Part shown: positions 7,400 to 16,056 of the stretch, piece after piece
How positions within the stretch are numbered: the stretch's first letter is position 1
Layout of the letters: the number at the start of each line of letters is the position of its first letter
From: Candidatus Nitrotoga sp. HW29
Lineage (GTDB): Bacteria > Pseudomonadota > Gammaproteobacteria > Burkholderiales > Gallionellaceae
Direction: 5' to 3'
Length of the DNA stretch: 64,000 bases
Assembly: GCF_924101635.2 (NCBI RefSeq)
Contig: NZ_CAKMAA020000056.1
Span: 32,251-96,250, forward strand
Program-made: the position numbers and the translations under genes
The notes under the pieces: generated by a model
What the model was told of the DNA's origin: nothing
Databases searched by the model: none
What the model saw: the letters and a program-made list of their open reading frames with translations, nothing else

Positions 7400-8056
7400 A
7401 TGAGCGGCTATTCGAATTCTCCCAAAGTTCTCAAAGGCGGCATCGTGCTGATTGATGCCGAATCGGGCCGCGTGCTGCGCATCATTTCGCTGCAATACAA
7501 CCCGGAAAAAATGACGCGCACCCTGCAAGTACAGGGTGCCGGTGGCGAGGGGGGTAACCGCTCGGAGGCCATGCGCTTCAAGGGTCCGGCGGTGGAGACG
7601 TTCAAGCTGGAGGCGGACATCGATGCGGCGGATCAATTGGAATTTCCCGATCAACACCGCTCCGTGGTGGAAAACGGCATCCAGCCGCAAGTTTCGGTGC
7701 TGGAATCACTGGTCAATCCGACCAGCAGCCAGTTGCTTGACCGCAATGCAATGTCGCAGTCCGGCACGCTGGAGATCGCGCCGATGGAGGCGCCACTGGC
7801 CCTTTTTGTGTGGGGAAAAAATCGCATCGTGCCGGTGCGAATTACCGATTTCAGCGTCACCGAGGAAGCCTTCGACCCATCCTTGAATCCGATCGTCGCC
7901 AAGGTAAATATCGGCTTTAGGGTGCTGAACGTGGACGATCTTGGTTTCAGTCATAAAGGCGGCAGTTTGTTCATGAGCTATTTGCAAAACAAGGAACGGC
8001 TTGCGGCTAAAGTCCAAGCGGGCACTTTTTCCACGCTGGGAATAGGAGGCATTTGA
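7400..8056 (+). CDS. eCIS inner tube/baseplate protein (CIS-tube domain, Pvc7/Afp7 N-terminal-like)
   Basis: A 218-aa protein with the opening typical of the CIS-tube family: KVLKGGIVLIDAESG..., then ISLQYNPEKMTRTLQVQ. The QYNPE segment is the most recognisable part. In Afp7/Pvc7 this domain is followed by a LysM domain in one chain and joins the inner tube to the spike hub. Here the LysM part is a separate gene directly downstream, overlapping by one base. The C-terminal segment (VPVRITDFSVTEEAFDPSLNPI) is the usual beta-rich end of the domain. It begins the structural block after the cargo-like genes. Confidence 0.8.
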   Translation: MSGYSNSPKVLKGGIVLIDAESGRVLRIISLQYNPEKMTRTLQVQGAGGEGGNRSEAMRFKGPAVETFKLEADIDAADQLEFPDQHRSVVENGIQPQVSVLESLVNPTSSQLLDRNAMSQSGTLEIAPMEAPLALFVWGKNRIVPVRITDFSVTEEAFDPSLNPIVAKVNIGFRVLNVDDLGFSHKGGSLFMSYLQNKERLAAKVQAGTFSTLGIGGI

Positions 8057-8421
8057 TGATAGACCCGATTCAGGCTTTCATGCAGGCGAATTCGCTCGTC
8101 ACTCCCCTGTTTCCGCCTGAGAGCCGTTACCACGGTATCGCGGCGGTGCAGTCCACTCAGCCGGATGGTACGGTCGTCGCATATCTGAAGCGCCGTTTTG
8201 TGCCGCCGCCTGAAAACTTCTCGCTGCTACAAGAGCACATGGTCACTGCGAGCGACCGGCTGGACAATCTTGCCGCGCACTATATCGGTGATCCGTCGCA
8301 GTACTGGCGCATCTGCGATGCCAACGGCGCCATACGCCCGGAAGAATTGACGGAGACTGCGGGCAAGCGCCTGCGCATCACCTTGCCGGAAGGTGTCCAG
8401 GGAGTGATCGATGCTGGCTAA
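8056..8421 (+). CDS. eCIS baseplate LysM-domain protein
   Basis: A 121-aa protein. I place the start at the ATG at 8056, which overlaps the previous stop (TGATG), rather than the TTG one codon upstream; GGAGG lies at the proper distance. Residues 60-118 form a LysM-like unit: TASDRLDNLAAHYIGDPSQYWRICDANG, then GKRLRITLP. In contractile systems, including phage T4 gp53 and P2 gpX, such domains bind the spike-tube junction rather than peptidoglycan. Its end overlaps the next gene by 11 bp. It corresponds to the C-terminal half of Pvc7/Afp7. Confidence 0.82.
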   Translation: MIDPIQAFMQANSLVTPLFPPESRYHGIAAVQSTQPDGTVVAYLKRRFVPPPENFSLLQEHMVTASDRLDNLAAHYIGDPSQYWRICDANGAIRPEELTETAGKRLRITLPEGVQGVIDAG

Positions 8422-9553
8422 GGGGATACATCTCACGTTGATGATCGGCCCTGTTGTGCCGGTGCCGGTGCCGCAGATGGTGATGAACGCGCTCGACAGT
8501 GTGCAGGTCACTACGGCGGCAGGCGCGGCGAGCGGCTTTCAGATGAGCTTTCAATTCAGCAGCAAGTCGGAATTGAACACGTTTTTCATTATCGCTGGCG
8601 CGATGAACAGTGGTCCCGCCATGCCACCGCTGCGCGTCATGTTGATCATCACCCTCAACGGTACGCCACAGCCGCTGTTTGACGGGGTGATGACGAATGT
8701 AGAGGTGCAGGCGGGAAGCAATGGTTCTCCGGGTATGGTGACGGTTACCGGGGAGGATCTTACCAAGGTTATGGATATGCTCGACTTTAGCGGTTTGCCA
8801 TATCCTGCGCTGCCAATTGAGGCGCGCGTGGCGCTGATTTGCGCCAAATACGCGGCCTTCGGCTTGATTCCGCTGATTATTCCGGTGCTGTTTCCCGATG
8901 TTCCCATTCCGGTAGACAAGATTCCCGCCCATAAGGGCACCGACCTCCAATACATTCAGCAGCTCGCTGAAGAGGCAGGCTACACTTTTTACATCGAACC
9001 CGGACCGGCGGTGGGCACCAATATTGCTTATTTTGGACCGGAAATCAAAGTGGGTGTGCCACAACCGGCGCTAAACGTGGATATGGACGCGTTAACCAAC
9101 GTTGAAAATATAAATTTTTCGTTCGATCCGACAAAAGGCGTGCTGCCGATTGTATTTATCCAGAACCAACTTACGCGCGTCCCGATTCCGATCCCGATTC
9201 CCAATATTAATCCGTTGCAGCCACCGCTGGGAGCGCTTCCTACAACGCTCAGCAATCTCAAGATACTGAAAGACACGGCAAAGCTGAACCCGATGCAGGC
9301 GATTTTAAAAGGGCTTAATGAAGCGAAGAAATCGCAGGATTCAGTCAGTGCCAATGGCAGCATTAATGTGCTGCGCTACGGTCGACCACTGAAAGCCAGG
9401 CAGTTGGTCGGTGTGCGTGGCGCAGGCATCGCCTATGATGGTCTGTATTTTGTAAAAAGTGTCACCAGCACACTCAAGCGCGGTGAGTTCAAGCAAAGTT
9501 TCAACTTGACGCGTAACGGTCTGGTTTCAATCACACCGAGGGTTCCCGTATGA
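8411..9553 (+). CDS. eCIS spike hub protein (phage late control gpD-like)
   Basis: A 380-aa protein resembling gpD of P2 and the gp27-like half of VgrG, which form the trimeric hub under the spike. Typical segments are GFQMSFQFSSKSEL near residue 40, a LFDGVMTNVEV strand, and GEDLTKVMDML. An APHKGTD-like helix (IPAHKGTDLQYIQQLAEEAGYTF) follows at about 175-197, and the C-terminal end KSVTSTLKRGEFKQSFNLTRNG is characteristic. A short proline/isoleucine run (RVPIPIPIPNINP) sits at about 255. It overlaps the LysM gene upstream and the spike gene downstream (ATGA). Confidence 0.83.
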   Translation: MLAKGIHLTLMIGPVVPVPVPQMVMNALDSVQVTTAAGAASGFQMSFQFSSKSELNTFFIIAGAMNSGPAMPPLRVMLIITLNGTPQPLFDGVMTNVEVQAGSNGSPGMVTVTGEDLTKVMDMLDFSGLPYPALPIEARVALICAKYAAFGLIPLIIPVLFPDVPIPVDKIPAHKGTDLQYIQQLAEEAGYTFYIEPGPAVGTNIAYFGPEIKVGVPQPALNVDMDALTNVENINFSFDPTKGVLPIVFIQNQLTRVPIPIPIPNINPLQPPLGALPTTLSNLKILKDTAKLNPMQAILKGLNEAKKSQDSVSANGSINVLRYGRPLKARQLVGVRGAGIAYDGLYFVKSVTSTLKRGEFKQSFNLTRNGLVSITPRVPV

Positions 9554-10065
9554 GCGACAGCGGCAATTTTTATGGCAAGTACCGCGGCATGGTACTCAAC
9601 AATGTAGACCCGATGCAGATGGGACGATTGCAGATACAGGTGCCTGATGTGGCCGGGTTTATTCCCACAACCTGGGCGATGCCCTGCGTGCCGCTGGCCG
9701 GGATAAATATGGGCATGTTTGCGTTGCCCATGATCGGTAGCGGCGTGTGGGTAGAGTTCGAACAGGGTAATTCGGATCATCCGATTTGGGTTGGTTGCTT
9801 TTGGGGTAGTGCCGCAGAGCTGCCGGTGCTGTCGCGTATGGTGCCGCCCGTCGTGCCTGGTATTACGTTACAGACTCCGCTCAAGAATGGTCTGATTATT
9901 AGTGATGTACCCGGTCCCACGGGAGGTATCCAGTTGCAGACCACGACCGGTGCCATGATCTCGGTGACCGACATCGGCATCATGATCTCCAACGGCAAAG
10001 GCGCAGTGATTAATCTCACCGGGCCGACGGTGGACATTAATCTCGGGGCACTCACGGTGGTATAA
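9550..10065 (+). CDS. eCIS spike protein (gpV/gp5-like OB-fold plus beta-helix)
   Basis: A 171-aa central-spike protein. Residues 5-95 carry the OB-fold segment typical of gpV/gp5 and VgrG: YRGMVLNNVDPMQMGRLQIQV, then PLAGINMGMFALPMIGSGVWVEFEQGNSDHPIWVG. Residues 110-171 are repeating short strands (GGIQLQTTTGAMISVTDIGIMISNGKGAVINLTG), as expected for the triple-stranded beta-helix needle. It pairs with the gpD-like hub upstream; in T6SS these two parts are fused as VgrG. It starts in an ATGA overlap. Confidence 0.87.
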   Translation: MSDSGNFYGKYRGMVLNNVDPMQMGRLQIQVPDVAGFIPTTWAMPCVPLAGINMGMFALPMIGSGVWVEFEQGNSDHPIWVGCFWGSAAELPVLSRMVPPVVPGITLQTPLKNGLIISDVPGPTGGIQLQTTTGAMISVTDIGIMISNGKGAVINLTGPTVDINLGALTVV

Positions 10066-10078
10066 GGAGAACGACACG

Positions 10079-10396
10079 ATGCCCGCACCCATCCTTCATC
10101 TTGGCGCCACGGTAACCTGTATGCATGCAGGGCCGGCGACACCGCTCACGCCATTTCCGCGCGTGCTGCTTAGCGGTCAACCGGTGACCACACTGGCCAC
10201 GCCCTATGCGATTACCGGCTGCGCTCTTACCGGTACGTCCAATCCGCCCTGCGTTACCGCGCAGTGGGTGGCGGGTGCGATACGGGTGCTGGCAGGCGGT
10301 GTGCCGGTGTTGATACAAACGGGGCAGGCGGTGTGCGTGCCTACCGGCACCGGTTTGTTGCCGTTGGTGGTACAACCGCGGGTGCTTGCGACATGA
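10079..10396 (+). CDS. eCIS spike-tip protein (PAAR-like)
   Basis: A 105-aa protein placed immediately after the spike, where contractile systems encode the PAAR-type tip. It opens with PAPILHLGATVTCMHAG, has C-rich turns (ITGCALTG, NPPCVTAQW) and ends AVCVPTGTGLLPLVVQPRVLAT. Four cysteines and two histidines could bind the stabilising metal. It looks like the shorter PAAR-like/DUF4280-type tips rather than the canonical PAAR motif. No C-terminal toxin extension is present. Confidence 0.8.
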   Translation: MPAPILHLGATVTCMHAGPATPLTPFPRVLLSGQPVTTLATPYAITGCALTGTSNPPCVTAQWVAGAIRVLAGGVPVLIQTGQAVCVPTGTGLLPLVVQPRVLAT

Positions 10397-10403
10397 GGTA
10401 CTT

Positions 10404-10772
10404 ATGAGCCAGATCGACTATCCCTTCCAATTCGACGGTCGCGGCCGCACCGCGCAGACGGATGAGTCCGGTTATATTCGCGACCTCATCGAGCAGGTAT
10501 TGCTCACTGCGCCGGGCGAACGCGTGATGCGTCCCACCTTCGGCAGTGGCGTGATGCAATTGGTGTTCGCCGCCGCCAGTCCTGAAGTGGCGGCGACTAC
10601 GCAGTTCCTGATTCAAGGCGCTTTGCAGCAATGGCTGAGCGATGTCATCACCGTGGATACCGTCGATGTGCAGGCGCAGGAAGGCGCCTTGCTCATTACC
10701 GTGCAGTATATAGAGCGTCGCACGCAAACTCGCGGGGTGGCGCAGATTAGCGCGCCGGGAGGCGGCTCATGA
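10404..10772 (+). CDS. eCIS baseplate protein gp25-like (Pvc9)
   Basis: A 122-aa protein of the T4 gp25/IraD family, the baseplate wedge component from which sheath assembly starts. Visible are YPFQFDGRGRTAQTDESGYIRDLIEQVLLTAPGERVMRPTFGSG, including the conserved 'TxPGER' turn, followed by a helix and terminal strands. I chose the ATG at 10404 because GAGGTA sits just upstream; an in-frame TTG at 10386 would overlap the PAAR gene. Its stop overlaps the next gene (ATGA). Confidence 0.88.
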   Translation: MSQIDYPFQFDGRGRTAQTDESGYIRDLIEQVLLTAPGERVMRPTFGSGVMQLVFAAASPEVAATTQFLIQGALQQWLSDVITVDTVDVQAQEGALLITVQYIERRTQTRGVAQISAPGGGS

Positions 10773-13519
10773 AATATTATTGTTGTGATCAGCGCCGCCG
10801 TGAAGTAGTAAAGTTAAATGGCACCCTCAACGGCCTGGAATATCTGGAGGTGCATGACAGCGGTATTCCCGGAGACTCTACACGCCAGCGCACACTGTTT
10901 GTGAAATTTTTGCGGGCAGTGCCCGCCACGCTTGGTAAGAATAACTTCCGCATCGAAGGCGGCGAACGCATCAAGAGTGTGGACATCGAGTGGGTTACGA
11001 TCGCCAATGCGCTGCCCGCCAGTGAGCCGCCTGGCCTCGTTGATGGTTTTGCGCCTCTCGATAAATTTATGGTGATCCGCACCAAGATTTACGGAGATTT
11101 TTCGCTGTATACGCTACGCCTGCTGAGTGGACCCGGTAACGACACACCGCCGGCTGGTTTTGATCCGCGCTTGAGCGAAATTCAATTCTCATTCAAGGTG
11201 CAATGCGAATCGGATTTTGATTGCGCCAGCGTTACGCCTTGTCCTACGCCGCCGGCGACGAATCCGCGCCTCGATTATCTCGCGAAGGATTACGCCAGCT
11301 TCCGTCGTCTGATGCTGGACCGCATGAGTGTACTCATGCCGGACTGGAATAGCCGCAATGCCGCCGATATCGGTGTAACTTTGGTGGAAATGCTGGCCTA
11401 TGTAGGCGATCAGCTGTCCTATCAGCAGGACGCCGTCGCTACCGAAGCTTATCTTGCTACCGCGCGCAAACGCATCTCACTGCGCCGCCATGCACGACTG
11501 GTGGATTACAGGGTGCACGAAGGCTGCAATGCCCGTGTGTGGGTGCAACTATTCGTCAATGACGATGGTGTAAACATCCCACGCGGCACACCGCTGCTCA
11601 CGCGCGTGCCTAACACACCCGAGCGTATCGCCCCGTCCGGCGACCAACTACGTGATGCCTTAGCTAACGGTGCGCTGGTATTCGAGACGGTGGAAGATAC
11701 CCTGCTTTATCAGGATCACGAACGCATTAGTTTCTACTCCTGGGGCGAGCGCGAATGTTGTCTGCCCAAGGGGGCGATGCGCGCGACGCTCAGAGGGCAT
11801 TCCCCTAATCTTAAGGCAGGTGACGTGTTGGTGTTTGCGGAAGAATTGGGCCCGCGTACCGGATTTGCTACAGATGCCGACCGTGCGCATCGATGGGCGG
11901 TACGTCTCACCGATGTGCGTTTGGATAGCGATCCCAGCGGGGGATTATTCCTGCCGGTACCCAACAATAATCCGCTGGATGTTACCGAGATCCGCTGGGC
12001 AGAACAGGATGCACTACCGTTTCCATTATGCCTGTCGACCATCACCGACCTGGATCACGGTGCGACTTATCTCGGTGAGGTGAGCGCGGCCTACGGCAAC
12101 ATCGTGCTGGCCGATCATGGCCGCACCCTGACGGGTGAAGACTTGGGTGCCGTGTCCACCTCCCAACTCACCCTTACATCCAAGAGTGACGTATTAAGTT
12201 GCAAGCGTCCGCCTTTGCAGGCTGTGCCGCCTCGTTTCCGGCCGCGACTTGCGGAACGTCCGCTCACTCATGCCTTGCCGCTCACAGCTTCGCCGTTATT
12301 CGGCTTTACCGCGACAGCGGCCATCGTCACCGCGTTGCAGACCCGTAGTTTCACACCGGCACTGCACGATGCTTTGCAGGCGCAGGGCGTGCTGTTGCAG
12401 GCGGGGCCGGTGGTGGTGCAAGGCGGCGATGGCATGTGGTCGGTGTCTGACGGCGTGAGCGTCTATCGCTTACGATTGGACAGCGGTCAGGTACAAGTGT
12501 CGCCGCTGGCCGATGCTGCCGTATTGATCACCGCCGCCGAGCCACAGCGTGCCCGCCCCGCCATTTCTCTCGCCAGCAATTTTCAGGGCACGCCGGATAC
12601 TTGGTTGCCGCGTTCCGATCTGCTTGCCAGCGATGCCGAGGCGAGCGAGTTTGTGGTGGAGAGTGAACACGACGGCAGCGCTTTGCTGCGTTTCGGCGAC
12701 GATTATCACGGCAAGCGTCCCGACGTCAGCACTACATTTAGCGCGAGTTATCGCGTTGGCAACGGCGTGGCGGGCAACATCGGCCTGGAGTCCATCGCGC
12801 ACATCGTCAGCAACGATGCGCGACTGTTGCGCGCGTCGAATCCACTACCGGCGCAAGGTGGCAGTGATCCTGAGAAGGCCGAGGACATCAGGCGCGATGC
12901 ACCGGAAGCCTTTCGCACTCAGGAACGCGCGGTTACCCCCGAAGATTATGCTGAAGTTACGGAACGTCATCCCAGCGTGCAGCGCGCTGCCGCCACCTTT
13001 CGCTGGACCGGCAGTTGGTACACGGTGTTTCTTACCGTCGATCGCAAGGGTGGCGGTGAAGTGGATGCGGTCTATGAGCAAACCATACGCGACCACGTCG
13101 AGCGCTATCGTATGGCGGGCTATGATTTGGAGGTAAATGGCCCGAGTTATGTGCCCTTGCTTCTGGAAATGACGGTATGCGTTAAACCGGATTATTTCCG
13201 TGCCGATGTGCGTGCCGCGCTGATGCGCGTATTTAGCCGCGGCTGGCTGGACGACGGCACGCCTGCTTTGTTCCATCCTGATAATTTCAGCTTCGGTCAG
13301 CCGGTTTATCTCAGCGCGCTTTATGAAGCGGCACAGACGATACAAGGCGTGGCCTCGGTGGTGATTAATACCTTCCAGCGTTTGCGTGCGCCACCCGACT
13401 CCAAGCCCATGGATGACGGCGTGCTGGCAATTGGACGCTTGGAGATCGCGCGACTGGATAATGATCTCAACTTCCCTGAACGGGGTGTATTGAAGCTCTC
13501 GATAGGAGGCGGCAAATGA
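10769..13519 (+). CDS. eCIS baseplate wedge protein 1 (gpJ-like, Pvc11-type)
   Basis: A 916-aa putative baseplate assembly protein. The N-terminal 150 residues are a Cys-containing beta-rich region unique to this type. Residues 170-260 hold the conserved wedge segment LDYLAKDYASFRRLMLDRM, then LVEMLAYVGDQLSYQQDAVATEAYL. Near 700-760 comes the gpJ signature: DIRRDAPEAFRTQERAVTPEDYAEVTERHPSVQRA. The chain ends with a LEIARLDNDLNFPERG strand. It forms a pair with the similarly built 846-aa protein downstream, comparable to Pvc11/Pvc12 or T4 gp6/gp7. It is much longer than phage gpJ (about 300 aa) but normal for this eCIS class. ATGA overlaps flank it on both sides. Confidence 0.85.
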   Translation: MKYYCCDQRRREVVKLNGTLNGLEYLEVHDSGIPGDSTRQRTLFVKFLRAVPATLGKNNFRIEGGERIKSVDIEWVTIANALPASEPPGLVDGFAPLDKFMVIRTKIYGDFSLYTLRLLSGPGNDTPPAGFDPRLSEIQFSFKVQCESDFDCASVTPCPTPPATNPRLDYLAKDYASFRRLMLDRMSVLMPDWNSRNAADIGVTLVEMLAYVGDQLSYQQDAVATEAYLATARKRISLRRHARLVDYRVHEGCNARVWVQLFVNDDGVNIPRGTPLLTRVPNTPERIAPSGDQLRDALANGALVFETVEDTLLYQDHERISFYSWGERECCLPKGAMRATLRGHSPNLKAGDVLVFAEELGPRTGFATDADRAHRWAVRLTDVRLDSDPSGGLFLPVPNNNPLDVTEIRWAEQDALPFPLCLSTITDLDHGATYLGEVSAAYGNIVLADHGRTLTGEDLGAVSTSQLTLTSKSDVLSCKRPPLQAVPPRFRPRLAERPLTHALPLTASPLFGFTATAAIVTALQTRSFTPALHDALQAQGVLLQAGPVVVQGGDGMWSVSDGVSVYRLRLDSGQVQVSPLADAAVLITAAEPQRARPAISLASNFQGTPDTWLPRSDLLASDAEASEFVVESEHDGSALLRFGDDYHGKRPDVSTTFSASYRVGNGVAGNIGLESIAHIVSNDARLLRASNPLPAQGGSDPEKAEDIRRDAPEAFRTQERAVTPEDYAEVTERHPSVQRAAATFRWTGSWYTVFLTVDRKGGGEVDAVYEQTIRDHVERYRMAGYDLEVNGPSYVPLLLEMTVCVKPDYFRADVRAALMRVFSRGWLDDGTPALFHPDNFSFGQPVYLSALYEAAQTIQGVASVVINTFQRLRAPPDSKPMDDGVLAIGRLEIARLDNDLNFPERGVLKLSIGGGK

Positions 13520-16056
13520 GCGGCGAAGAACAATCATCGCAAGACGCGTGCGGTTGTTGCGCGGGTGTGGGCATCCAGGCACCGGCGCTGCTCTACAACC
13601 GTCCGGGGCTGGCGGCCATCGCCTATCGCATCGGCACGCACAGCGAGGTACTGGCTAGTATGCAGGCGCGGCTGTCGTCGCAGGAGTATCCGGCGCTGTC
13701 GAAATTGCGTACCCGCGACAGCGATGATTTTTCCATCGCGCTGCTGGACGCCTATGCCTGCATGGCCGACGTGCTGAGTTTCTATCAGGAGCGTCTCGCC
13801 AATGAATCGTATTTGCGCACGTCAAGCGAACGTCTGTCGTTGAGCGAATTGGCGCGACTGATCGGTTATCGTCTCAAACCCGGCGTTGCCGCGGAGACCT
13901 ATCTCGCTTTCACACTGCAAGAGCCGCCGCCACAACCCGTGAGCAGCGATCCCAAGCAGGCTACCGGCGTGCCCGACAAGGTGAATCTGGACATCGGTAT
14001 CAAGGTGCAAAGCATACCCGGCCCCGACGAAAAACCGCAAACCTTCGAGACAGTCGAGCGTATTGAAGCGCGACCGGCATGGAACGTGCTGCTGCCGAAA
14101 ATGCACGAGATGAAACTGCCGGTATTCGGCACCAAGGTCGTTTATCTACAGGGTACCGCGACGCAGCTTAAGGCCGGTGACGCGCTGCTGTTCGTCGGCA
14201 CGGAACGTGAAAACAATACCGGCAACGAGAACTGGGATTTCCGCCGCATCCAAAGAGTGGTGCTCGACAGCACTGCAGATCGTACCATCGTCACGCTGGA
14301 TCACGGCTTGGGTACCGCCTTACCTTACGTCGCGCCAGCGGCTGACCCCAAGGTTTACGTGCTGCGCCAGCGCGCCTCGCTGTTCGGTTATAACGCCCCC
14401 GACTGGCGCGCGATGTCCGCCGCGGTCAAGCAGGGCTACTTGAACCGTGCCCACACCGCCACGGATATACAATGGCCGGGATTCAAAATCACCGATATCT
14501 CCGGTGGGCCGGTCGACAGTGCCCACACCTTGCATCTGGACGCACTCTATCCGCAGGTTGTGCGCAACAGCTGGCTGGTGCTGTCCGTCCCCGAGTATCA
14601 GGAGCTGTATCAAGTTAAAACTGCGGGCGAAGATGCCCGCGCCAATTTCACCCTCACCAGCAAGGTGACCCGGTTGACGGTGAAAGGTGAGAACCTGAAC
14701 GAGATTTTCAACGAGCGGTTACGCGAGACGGCGGTGTTCGCCCATAGTGAAAAACTGACGCTGGCGGAAACGCCGATCACCGCGGACGTGTCGGGGGACT
14801 TCCTGCGCGTCGATCGCAAGGTGGAAGAGCTTGCACCCGGACGCAAGATGATTCTCAGCGGCACCACCATTGCCGGCGATGAAGTGAGTGAAGTGCTGAC
14901 GCTGTTGAGCACCGAAGCGGACGGCAATACCAGCAAACTATTTTTTACCGCCTCGTTACAACATCAATACCGACGCGACACTGTCAAACTTTATGCCAAC
15001 GTCGCGCTCGCCACCCACGGCGAGACCGTGAATCAGATTCTCGGCAGTGGCGCGGCGCGACTTTCACATCAACGCTACACTCTCAAACATACACCGCTCA
15101 CCTTCGTTGGTGCCGAGAACGAGACCGGCGCCGAGGCGGCATTGGAAGTGCGAGTCAACGATATCCGTTGGCACGAGACGCCCACTTTCTACCAGGCCGG
15201 TGCCAATGATCGCTCTTATGTGCTGCGCGTGGAGGAGGACGGAGCGGGGACTATCCAGTTCGGTGACGGCCGTCACGGCGCGCGCCTGCCGACTGGTCAG
15301 GATAATCTGCGCGCCGTTTATCGCAAGGGCATCGGTACCGCGGGTAATCTGCAAGCCGGGCAACTCTCGCAACTGCTCTCGCGTCCGTTGGGTTTGAAAG
15401 TGGTGAGCAACCCGTTGCCTGCCGCAGGCGGCGTGAATGCGGATAGTGCAGCCCATGCTCGGCGCAACATGCCGCTAGGTGTGCGCACACTCGGGCGCGT
15501 GGTCTCGGTACAGGATTATGAAGATTACGCGCTCGCATTCACGGGTATCGCCAAGACCCAAGCCACCGTGCTCAATACCCGTGCCGGGCGCACTGTATTC
15601 ATCACCGTCGCTGGCGATAACGGTGTTCAACCACCGGATTTGACTCTCACCAAACTGCTCAATACTCTCAAGCAAAATGGCGACCCGCTGGTGCACTGCG
15701 AAACGAAGGCCTACAACGAGGCGACGTTTCATTTGGCACTGCGCATCAAATGTGATCCCGATCACGAGGGTAAGAAAGTGCTGGTCGACGTCGAGACTGC
15801 ATTGCGCGTCGCTTTTTCCTTCGACGCACGCGACTTCGGCCAGGTTGTCTCTCGCTCGGAGATTATCGCCATTGCGCAGACGGTGCAGGGCGTGTTGGGC
15901 GTGGATCTGGATCGTTTCTATCGTGGCACCACGATCACGCTGGAACAGCGACTGACACCGACCGCCGCGGTGGTCGATGCGCAACGTAATGGCATTGCCG
16001 CCGAAATATTGTTGCTCGACACCGGTCCATTCGATTATCTGGAGGAGATGCCGTGA
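13516..16056 (+). CDS. eCIS baseplate wedge protein 2 (gpJ-like, Pvc12-type)
   Basis: An 846-aa putative baseplate assembly protein. It begins with a Cys-rich segment (DACGCCAGVG). The wedge helix block follows at residues 60-115: SDDFSIALLDAYACMADVLSFYQERLANESYLRT. The middle is an inserted beta domain. Near 645-700 the gpJ-like end appears (ARRNMPLGVRTLGRVVSVQDYEDYALAF), with IRFGDGRHG-type turns earlier (IQFGDGRHGARLPTG). It shares the plan of the protein upstream, consistent with an ancient duplication forming heteromeric wedges. ATGA and GTGA overlaps join it to both neighbours. Confidence 0.85.
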   Translation: MSGEEQSSQDACGCCAGVGIQAPALLYNRPGLAAIAYRIGTHSEVLASMQARLSSQEYPALSKLRTRDSDDFSIALLDAYACMADVLSFYQERLANESYLRTSSERLSLSELARLIGYRLKPGVAAETYLAFTLQEPPPQPVSSDPKQATGVPDKVNLDIGIKVQSIPGPDEKPQTFETVERIEARPAWNVLLPKMHEMKLPVFGTKVVYLQGTATQLKAGDALLFVGTERENNTGNENWDFRRIQRVVLDSTADRTIVTLDHGLGTALPYVAPAADPKVYVLRQRASLFGYNAPDWRAMSAAVKQGYLNRAHTATDIQWPGFKITDISGGPVDSAHTLHLDALYPQVVRNSWLVLSVPEYQELYQVKTAGEDARANFTLTSKVTRLTVKGENLNEIFNERLRETAVFAHSEKLTLAETPITADVSGDFLRVDRKVEELAPGRKMILSGTTIAGDEVSEVLTLLSTEADGNTSKLFFTASLQHQYRRDTVKLYANVALATHGETVNQILGSGAARLSHQRYTLKHTPLTFVGAENETGAEAALEVRVNDIRWHETPTFYQAGANDRSYVLRVEEDGAGTIQFGDGRHGARLPTGQDNLRAVYRKGIGTAGNLQAGQLSQLLSRPLGLKVVSNPLPAAGGVNADSAAHARRNMPLGVRTLGRVVSVQDYEDYALAFTGIAKTQATVLNTRAGRTVFITVAGDNGVQPPDLTLTKLLNTLKQNGDPLVHCETKAYNEATFHLALRIKCDPDHEGKKVLVDVETALRVAFSFDARDFGQVVSRSEIIAIAQTVQGVLGVDLDRFYRGTTITLEQRLTPTAAVVDAQRNGIAAEILLLDTGPFDYLEEMP

